From Sphingobium sp. (GTDB lineage: Bacteria; Pseudomonadota; Alphaproteobacteria; Sphingomonadales; Sphingomonadaceae), in contig JASBTC010000279.1 in NCBI GenBank assembly GCA_030148625.1, forward strand, positions 1 to 21,529: a stretch of 21,529 nucleotides of DNA, given 5' to 3'. The translations under genes were made by a program, and so were the position numbers. Below, piece by piece: positions 15,924 through 21,529 of the stretch (position 1 is its first letter; every line of letters starts with the position of its first letter). The notes under the pieces were generated by a model, which worked only from the letters and a program-made list of their open reading frames with translations, did not search any database and was not told the DNA's origin.

Positions 15924-15970
15924 TCAATAGATATTCGTCGCACGGCGCGACAGGGCGCTTTGGGGAAAGC

Positions 15971-17320
15971 ATGGAACGCAGCGGGGACACCGCCTTTTTC
16001 GGCCATCCACGGGGCCTGGCCTATCTCGCCTTCACCGAGGTGTGGGAGGGCTTTTCCTATTACGGAATGCAGGCGCTGCTGATGCTCTACATGGTCGGCC
16101 AGTTGCTGCAGCCGGGACATTTCGAGCGGGTGGCCGGGCTCGGGCAGTTGCGCGCGGGCCTGGAATCGATGGGCGGGCCGATGACCACCATCGCGCTCGC
16201 ATCGCAGATCTTCGGCCTCTATGTCGGACTGGTCAACACGACGCCATTGCTCGGCGGCTGGCTGGGCGATCGCGTGCTCGGGCAGACACGCACGATCGTG
16301 CTCGGCGCGGTGTTGATGACGCTCGGCCACCTGTCGATGACATCGGAACGGCTGTTCCTGCTCGCACTGCTGCTGCTGGTGCTCGGCGCCGGCTTCATCA
16401 AGGGCAATATGGCGGTCCAGATCGGCCATCTCTACGGCACGAACGATCCCCGGCGGACACGGGGCTTCGGCATCTACATGCTCGTCCGCAATCTCGGCGC
16501 CCTGTCCGCCCCGCTGATCTGCGGCACGCTCGGCGAGACGCTGGGCTGGCATTATGGCTTCGGCGTCGCGGCGATCGCGATGGTCGCGGCGCTGATCATC
16601 TATCTGGCGGGCCGGCGCCATCTGCCGCCCGAACCGCCCGTGGCGCGCCTCCGCGTCGCACAGGCCCCGCTCACCCGCGACGACTGGCGCGCGATCCTGG
16701 GGCTGTTGCTGGCGTTCGTCCCGTTCCTGCTGATGTTCAGCGCGGTCTATCAGGCCTATACGCTGTTTCCGGTCTGGGCGACCGACCATGTCGACCGCCA
16801 GGCCTGGGGCCTCACCATCCCCGTCACCTGGATCTTCACCTTCGACGGTATCGCCACCATGATCGGCATCCTGCTCGGCGTCCGGCTGTGGCGGATGCTG
16901 GAAACGCATGGCCGCGAACCCGGCGATATCGCCAAGATCGCCATCGGCTGCGCGATGGCGGGCACGGCATTCGCGATCCTGGCGCTGGGTGCGGCGGTCT
17001 CGACGGGGCCGGTTCCGCTTGCCTGGGTGCTCGCCTTTTTCGTGCTGCTCGATTTCAGCTTCATCTGGGGCGAGCCGCCGCTCAAGGCCTTCGTGTCGCG
17101 CCATGCGCCGCCCGCCAAGGCGACGATCATGATGAGTCTCGCGATCATGTCGATCGCACTTGCCAATTTCACCGTCGGCTGGCTTGGTCGCTTCTACGAA
17201 AGGATGGGGGCGCCGGAATTCTGGCTGCTGCATGCCGGCATCGCCATCGGGGGGCTGATCGCAGCCCTGATGCTGCGCCCGATCATCCATAAACTGGTTG
17301 AGAGGAGAGTGCCCGGATGA
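15971..17320 (+). CDS. POT/PTR family peptide transporter
   Basis: 449-residue proton-coupled oligopeptide transporter with about 12 membrane helices, slightly short for bacterial members (about 500). The N-terminal family motif is EVWEGFSYYGM, with Glu23 and Glu26 as in ExxER but Gly27 where Arg or Lys is normal. Also typical are GGWLGDRVLGQTRTI (the loop 2-3 region) and the helix GAGFIKGNMAVQIGHLYG. The ATG at 15971 follows GGGGA at good spacing; an upstream in-frame ATG at 15878 would cross the operator region. The stop overlaps the acylase start (ATGA). It should carry di- or tripeptides, or peptide-like compounds, through the inner membrane, next to a secreted amidase that can make them. 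Confidence 0.9.
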   Translation: MERSGDTAFFGHPRGLAYLAFTEVWEGFSYYGMQALLMLYMVGQLLQPGHFERVAGLGQLRAGLESMGGPMTTIALASQIFGLYVGLVNTTPLLGGWLGDRVLGQTRTIVLGAVLMTLGHLSMTSERLFLLALLLLVLGAGFIKGNMAVQIGHLYGTNDPRRTRGFGIYMLVRNLGALSAPLICGTLGETLGWHYGFGVAAIAMVAALIIYLAGRRHLPPEPPVARLRVAQAPLTRDDWRAILGLLLAFVPFLLMFSAVYQAYTLFPVWATDHVDRQAWGLTIPVTWIFTFDGIATMIGILLGVRLWRMLETHGREPGDIAKIAIGCAMAGTAFAILALGAAVSTGPVPLAWVLAFFVLLDFSFIWGEPPLKAFVSRHAPPAKATIMMSLAIMSIALANFTVGWLGRFYERMGAPEFWLLHAGIAIGGLIAALMLRPIIHKLVERRVPG

Positions 17321-19707
17321 TGCCTGCCCTGCCCCGGATTCGATCGATCGCGCTAATCGCCGCCGCCCTGCCGTCCATCGCCGCCGCCTCCGATGTGAAG
17401 CGCGACGACTGGGCCGTACGCGGCCTGCAGCAGCCCGCCGAGATCGTCGTCGATCGCTGGGGCCTGGCGCATATCTACGCGAAGAGCGAGCGCGACGCCT
17501 ATTTCCTGCAGGGCTACAACGCCGCGCGCGACCGGCTGTGGCAGATCGACCTGTGGCGGAAACGCGGGCTTGGCCTGCTCTCCGCCAGCTTCGGCCCGAC
17601 TTATGTCAAACAGGATCGCGCCACCCGGCTTTTCCTCTATCGCGGCGACATGGCCCATGAATGGACGCGCTATGCGCCGGGAAGCCGCGATCGCTACACC
17701 GCGTTCGCGGCCGGGGTGAACGCCTATGTCGACGAGGTGCTGGCCGGCACCAAGCCGATGCCGGTCGAATTCGGCATCACCGCCAGCCGCCCGGACCATT
17801 GGCAGGCCGACGACATCCTCCGCATCCGCAGCCATGCCCTGGTCTCCAACGCCAAGCAGGAAGTGCTGCGCGCACGCGTCGCCTGCGCCGGCGGGCTCGA
17901 AGCCGACCAGCTGCGCGCCAAGCTCTCCCCCGATCACGTGCCCGTCATGCCGCAGGGGCTCGATCCCTGCACGATCACGCCCGAGGTGATGGACGATTAT
18001 CTGCTCGCCACTGCCGAGGTGAGCTTTGCGCCCTCGTCGTCGACCACCGTGGCACGCCTGACCGATGCGGCGGATCCGAACACCGCCGACGGGTCTAACA
18101 ACTGGGTGATCGCGTCGTCGCATTCGGCGACGGGGCGGCCGATCCTGGCCAATGATCCGCATCGCGCCTTCGGCGTGCCCAGCCTGCGTTATGTCGTCCA
18201 TCTCGATGCGCCGGGGGTTTCGCTGATCGGTGCAGGGGAGCCCGCGATTCCGGGCGTGTCGTTCGGCCATAACGGCAAGGCCGCGTTCGGCCTGACCATC
18301 TTCGGCACCGACCAGGAAGATCTCTACGTCTACGAGACCAAGCCCGGCGCCCCCGATTCCTATCGCTATCGCGGCCGCTGGGAGAAGATGAAGCTGGTGC
18401 GCGAAACCATTCCCGTGAAGGGCGATGCGCCGGTCGCGGTCGAGCTTCGCTACACACGGCACGGTCCGGTGCTGCGCCAGGATGCGAAGCAGAACCACGC
18501 CTTCGCGCTCAGGACGACATGGTCGGAACCCGGATCCTCGGGCTATGCCGCCGCGTCCTGGCTCGCGAATGCCGCCAACTGGAGCGATTTCCGCAAGGCG
18601 GCCGATCATTGGGGCACGCCGCCGCTCAACCTGATCTGGGCGGATCTGAGCGGCACGACGGGCTGGTCCGCCGCCGGCTTCGCGCCGATCCGCGCCAATT
18701 GGGATGGATTGCTGCCGGTGCCCGGCGACGGCCGCTACGAATGGCGCGGCATCAGCCGCCCCGCCGACCTGCCGCAGATCAAGGATCCCGCAAAAGGCTG
18801 GTTCGCCAGCGCCAATGAGATGAACTTCCCCGCCGGCTATTCGCCGCGTTCGCCGGTCAATTTCGAATGGAGCGATCGCAGCCGCATCGACCGCATCTCG
18901 CAAGTGATCGCCGGCAAGCCACGCTTCTCGGTCGCGGATGCGATGGCGCTGCAGATGGATACCGGCAGCGGCATGGCGCAGCGCATGATCGCGCTGGCGG
19001 CGGCGCTCGAAGGCAATACGCCCGAAGCGCGCCAGGCGCTGGCGCTGATCAAGGCATGGGACGGCAATGTTGCGGCGGAAAGCGTACCGGCCGCGATCTA
19101 CGAAAGCTGGCTGACCCAGCATCTTGGCCGCGTGATGGTCGACCGGATCGCTCCAGCACCCGCCCGCCCGATCATCGATCGCGGCTCACCCGACGCGCTG
19201 CTGTCGCTGCTGGAAACGCGCGATGCGATGCTCGGCGCCGATCCCGCCGCCGCCGCGCAATCGATGCTGATCGACAGTCTCGAAGCGACGCTCGCCGATC
19301 TGCGCCAGAAGCTGGGCCCGGATATCGCGACATGGCAATGGGGGCGGCTCCACACGCTCACGCTCAAGCCCGCAGTCGCCGCCCTCGCCGACGGGACGCT
19401 GCAAAGATCGATGACGATCGGGCCGGTGCCGGTCGGGGGATCCTCCACGACTCCTGCGATGACCGCTTATCGCGGCACCAGCTTCGCCGCCGTCCACGGC
19501 CCCTCGGTACGGCTGGTGATGGATGTGGGCGACTGGGACAAATCGATGTTCCTCAACATGCCCGGCCAGTCTGGTGACCCCAGCGATCCGCATTACAGCG
19601 ATCTCCTGCCGGCGTGGAAAGACGGACGCTATGCCCCGCTTTCGTTCAGCCGGGCGGCGGTCAACCAGGCCGCCGAACGCGTGATCGCGCTCAAACCGGC
19701 GCCGTGA
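17317..19707 (+). CDS. secreted penicillin acylase family amidase (Ntn hydrolase)
   Basis: 796-residue Ntn hydrolase of the penicillin G acylase / AHL acylase / quinoprotein acylase group, which cleaves amide bonds of acylated amines. A signal peptide covers about residues 1-24 (ending SIAAAS). The alpha segment carries DRWGLAHIYAKSERDAYFLQGY and ARDRLWQIDLWR. Self-cleavage should occur at Gly259-Ser260 in DGSNNW, making Ser260 the N-terminal nucleophile of the beta chain. Beta-chain landmarks are ANDPH, GHNGKAAFGLT and FASANEMNFP. ATGA overlap with the POT gene and AGGAG nine bases upstream fix the start. Periplasmic hydrolysis of an N-acyl group before or during uptake is the natural role. 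A beta-lactam or quorum-signal substrate is possible, but the cluster's other enzymes suggest a growth substrate. Confidence 0.93.
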   Translation: MMPALPRIRSIALIAAALPSIAAASDVKRDDWAVRGLQQPAEIVVDRWGLAHIYAKSERDAYFLQGYNAARDRLWQIDLWRKRGLGLLSASFGPTYVKQDRATRLFLYRGDMAHEWTRYAPGSRDRYTAFAAGVNAYVDEVLAGTKPMPVEFGITASRPDHWQADDILRIRSHALVSNAKQEVLRARVACAGGLEADQLRAKLSPDHVPVMPQGLDPCTITPEVMDDYLLATAEVSFAPSSSTTVARLTDAADPNTADGSNNWVIASSHSATGRPILANDPHRAFGVPSLRYVVHLDAPGVSLIGAGEPAIPGVSFGHNGKAAFGLTIFGTDQEDLYVYETKPGAPDSYRYRGRWEKMKLVRETIPVKGDAPVAVELRYTRHGPVLRQDAKQNHAFALRTTWSEPGSSGYAAASWLANAANWSDFRKAADHWGTPPLNLIWADLSGTTGWSAAGFAPIRANWDGLLPVPGDGRYEWRGISRPADLPQIKDPAKGWFASANEMNFPAGYSPRSPVNFEWSDRSRIDRISQVIAGKPRFSVADAMALQMDTGSGMAQRMIALAAALEGNTPEARQALALIKAWDGNVAAESVPAAIYESWLTQHLGRVMVDRIAPAPARPIIDRGSPDALLSLLETRDAMLGADPAAAAQSMLIDSLEATLADLRQKLGPDIATWQWGRLHTLTLKPAVAALADGTLQRSMTIGPVPVGGSSTTPAMTAYRGTSFAAVHGPSVRLVMDVGDWDKSMFLNMPGQSGDPSDPHYSDLLPAWKDGRYAPLSFSRAAVNQAAERVIALKPAP

Positions 19708-20249
19708 TCCTCGCCGCCGCACCGGACGCGCTGTCGTCGCCGCGCCTGACATTGCGTCGTCCGGTCGCGGCCGATTTTCCGGATATCCTCGCACTCTGGT
19801 CCGATGCCGAATTGCTGCGTTTCATCGGCAAGCCGTGCTCGCGCGAAGAGGCGTGGACCCGGCTGCTCAAATATGCCGGTCATTGGTCGCTGTTCGGTTT
19901 CGGCTACTGGATGCTGCGCGAGGCGGAAACCGGCCGCTTCGTCGGCGAGATCGCGCTCGCCTATCAGCAGCGCACCGGCGTGCCGATGTCGGGTGAACAA
20001 CCGGAAACCGGCTGGATGCTCGCGTCGAGCGCGCAGGGGCGCGGGCTTGCAGGCGAAGCGCTGACGGCGGTGCTCGACTGGGCCGACGCGCATCTGCCCG
20101 CCCGCTGCACAACCTGCCTGATCGATCCAGACAACGCGCCGTCGATCAGGCTCGCCACCGCCCGGGGATATTGTCGGATCGCCGAGATTCAGCTCAACGG
20201 CGCGACCACCGGCTTGTTCGAGCGGAGATCAGGAACGGTTGAATCCTAA
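19704..20249 (+). CDS. GNAT family N-acetyltransferase (RimJ/RimL type)
   Basis: 181-residue acetyltransferase. It opens like the RimJ/RimL group (SPRLTLRRPVAADFPDILALWSD), contains the strand GRFVGEIAL, the acetyl-CoA-loop region SAQGRGLAGEALTAVLDWA (QGRGLAGEA corresponds to Q/RxxGxG/A), and ends with DPDNAPSIRLATARGY, the usual last helix and strand. The GTG start overlaps the stop of the acylase gene (GTGA). It probably acetylates an amine on a small molecule or on a protein N-terminus. Co-translation with the amidase suggests it modifies or detoxifies the amine released by that enzyme; this is inference. Confidence 0.87.
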   Translation: MILAAAPDALSSPRLTLRRPVAADFPDILALWSDAELLRFIGKPCSREEAWTRLLKYAGHWSLFGFGYWMLREAETGRFVGEIALAYQQRTGVPMSGEQPETGWMLASSAQGRGLAGEALTAVLDWADAHLPARCTTCLIDPDNAPSIRLATARGYCRIAEIQLNGATTGLFERRSGTVES

Positions 20250-20255
20250 CTGGAG

Positions 20256-20299
20256 CCAAAAACAAAGGGCCGGCAACGACATCACGCCGCGCCGGCCCT
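20256..20299 (-). terminator. intrinsic terminator, mainly for the minus-strand gene
   Basis: A nine-pair stem AGGGCCGGC (20266-20274) with GCCGGCCCT (20291-20299) lies between convergent genes. On the minus strand it is followed by TTGTTTTTGG, so it best serves the DUF6491-like gene; on the plus strand it may also slow readthrough from the acetyltransferase. Confidence 0.7.
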
Positions 20300-20318
20300 G
20301 TGTGACGTGTCAAGACGC

Positions 20319-20729
20319 TCAACCGATATGGCCGGCGTGCACCTTGGTATAGGGCACGAACTCGCCCAGCCCGACCCAGCCCGTCTGCATGCGCGATCCG
20401 CTCTCATAGAGCTTCACGGTGTCGATGCTGCAGAGCTGCGACGAATGGGTGTTGGTGACCATCACCCGGCCGTCGCGCAGCGACGATGCGCCCGAGCGCG
20501 GCGTGTTGACATAGATCTTCCCGCCGCCCGTCTCGTAGAGGATGGCGGTGTTGTCGATGATCCGCGTCGAGCGGATGTCGCGCAGATTGAGGCAGGTGAC
20601 CGGCTTACCGGCCACGCGGCCGTCGAGTGCCTTGGCGAGCTTCGCCTCCGGGCTGCGGTCGGGGGCGGCCTGTGCGGCAACACCGGCAAACGCCATGGCG
20701 CCGGCAAGCAATGCGGTTACGATACGCAT
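20319..20729 (-). CDS. small secreted DUF6491-like protein
   Basis: 136 residues with a clear Sec signal peptide (MRIVTALLAGAMAFAGVAAQA, cleavage before APD). The mature part has VTCLNLRDIRSTRIIDNTAI, then KIYVN, and later SSQLCSIDTVKL; the two cysteines could form a disulfide in the periplasm. I recognise the pattern as the DUF6491-type proteins common in sphingomonads; no function is known. The ATG at 20729 follows GGAG by nine bases; ATG codons further upstream would put a basic, non-secretory leader before the signal peptide. It is transcribed alone and closed by the hairpin at 20266-20299. Confidence 0.8.
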   Translation of the reverse strand: MRIVTALLAGAMAFAGVAAQAAPDRSPEAKLAKALDGRVAGKPVTCLNLRDIRSTRIIDNTAILYETGGGKIYVNTPRSGASSLRDGRVMVTNTHSSQLCSIDTVKLYESGSRMQTGWVGLGEFVPYTKVHAGHIG

Positions 20730-21143
20730 GATCAAATCTCCGTTTCCTTCAAGAATGCGGCGCCGATATCGTAACGATGGTGAACCGAACATGATCACCG
20801 CCGTTATCGAATGTTCAGGAAATCTGCCGCTCTTCTCTATTGGTCGGATTGACTATTATCCGCGATCGTTCTCGCTGGTTCGCATCTACCCTGTAGAGGG
20901 GATACGAACCCGACAAATTCTCCGCCTCTCTTTCAATTCATGACGGGATCGCCGGCTTCATCAGACGGATTTGAAGGAATCGAGGCCGCATAGCCTCTCC
21001 AATTTACGATTCGCCAGAACGCCGATTTCCTCATGGAAACGCGTATTCGCCCTGACGAAAGCATAAGCGGCTGAGCGCCACTTCTAAGAACGCATCGCAA
21101 TAGCATTGACGTCGACGAAGCGGGACAATAGCGCGATGGCGGC
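20730..21143. other. intergenic region without a convincing gene
   Basis: About 410 bases, more AT-rich than the flanks, between two divergent genes. ORFs here are short, lack ribosome sites and show no domain. It should hold the promoters of both neighbours; inverted hexamers GAACAT (20787-20792) and ATGTTC (20811-20816) upstream of the DUF6491-like gene are the only symmetric element I noticed. Confidence 0.5.
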
Positions 21144-21529
21144 ATGATGATCGCGATCCCCGAGATTCTCGACGCGGCGGCGCTCGCCGAAGTGCGCGGC
21201 CTGATCGATGCTGCCGAGTGGATCGACGGCAATGCGACCTCCGGCCATCAATCGGCGCTCGCGAAACGCAACCTGCAATTGCCCGAGGACAGCCCCGCTT
21301 CGAAACAGGCGGGCAAACTGATCCTCGACGCGCTCGGCCGGGCACCTTTGTTCATCGCCGCGGCATTGCCGCTCAAGATCTTCCCGCCACTGTTCAATGC
21401 CTATTCGGGCGGCCAGGCATTCGACCTGCATGTCGACAATGCGATCCGTATCCGGCGCGGCAGCGATTTCCGCGGCCGCCACTACGGCGGCGGGCGCGAC
21501 CGGGCGGGCGGCTTCGAGATCCCGGTCGG
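21144..21529 (+). CDS. PKHD-type 2-oxoglutarate/Fe(II) hydroxylase, 5' part
   Basis: 128 codons run off the window end. The sequence [12 protein letters not shown], then [45 protein letters not shown] and [10 protein letters not shown] matches the N-terminal half of the YbiX/PiuC type of Fe(II)-dependent hydroxylases; HVD supplies the first His and the Asp of the iron site. After GSDFR the family normally continues RTDLSATLFLS, but here it reads [18 protein letters not shown] in the open frame, and the other two frames do not restore the motif. The start ATG at 21144 has only a weak GGCGG upstream. Such genes often sit beside TonB-dependent siderophore receptors; whether one follows is outside the window. 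Confidence 0.75.
   Translation, partial: MMIAIPEILDAAALAEVRGLIDAAEWIDGNATSGHQSALAKRNLQLPEDSPASKQAGKLILDALGRAPLFIAAALPLKIFPPLFNAYSGGQAFDLHVDNAIRIRRGSDFRGRHYGGGRDRAGGFEIPV

Noticed and set aside
15884..17290. 468-codon open frame antisense to the POT transporter
   Set aside because: Composition is Gln/Arg/Asp-rich with no recognisable domain and it mirrors a clear membrane protein.
20880..20940. Sequence resembling a decayed tRNA 3' end or attachment site (GAACCCGAC..CTCCGCC)
   Set aside because: No matching acceptor, anticodon or T-arm could be folded, and no integrase or second copy is present.
1..21529. CRISPR arrays, insertion sequences, prophage or restriction genes
   Set aside because: No regularly spaced repeats, transposase, integrase, phage or nuclease genes seen on either strand.

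Overview
The window is GC-rich (roughly two thirds G+C, AT-rich only between genes) and looks like the chromosome of an alphaproteobacterium, most likely a sphingomonad. The signs are a TonB-dependent receptor of the sphingomonad oligosaccharide/peptide type, a DUF6491-like small secreted protein, many ATGA/GTGA gene overlaps, and a GTCATTGCGAGCG-type palindromic intergenic repeat. The species call is inference from gene content and style, not from a marker gene.

Region 1 (1-4133) is housekeeping-like. The 3' part of a structured RNA with an intrinsic terminator comes first. It is followed by the conserved triad tesA-like arylesterase (minus strand) and, divergently, an ABC ATPase and an FtsX-type permease (YbbA/YbbP-like). 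A long inverted repeat (4152-4241) closes this block.

Region 2 (4253-20249) is a catabolic island of about 16 kb built from two divergent gene pairs. The first divergon (centre about 8130) fires leftward into thioesterase - SDR dehydrogenase - BKACE (DUF849) - AcnX large - AcnX small, and rightward into TonB receptor - S9 peptidase - MFS transporter. The second (centre about 15900) fires leftward into M20 deacylase - GntR/FCD regulator, and rightward into POT peptide transporter - secreted penicillin-acylase-family amidase - GNAT acetyltransferase. Within each arm the genes overlap or lie within about 50 bases of each other. Both divergent promoter regions carry a near-identical TGTNTACACA element, the type of site FCD-GntR regulators bind.

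Read together (inference), region 2 looks like an uptake and degradation system for an N-acylated peptide or amino acid. Import would be by TonB receptor and POT/MFS carriers, amide cleavage by the penicillin-acylase, S9 and M20 enzymes, and the released beta-hydroxy acid would be oxidised by the SDR, cleaved with acetyl-CoA by BKACE, and freed by the thioesterase. The two-subunit AcnX would dehydrate a hydroxylated fragment such as cis-3-hydroxyproline or a related hydroxy acid. The substrate cannot be named from sequence. This is the best candidate here for an undescribed system.

Region 3 (20250-21529) holds a terminator, a small secreted DUF6491-like protein on the minus strand, about 410 bases without a convincing gene, and the 5' part of a PKHD-type 2-oxoglutarate/Fe(II) oxygenase cut by the window end.
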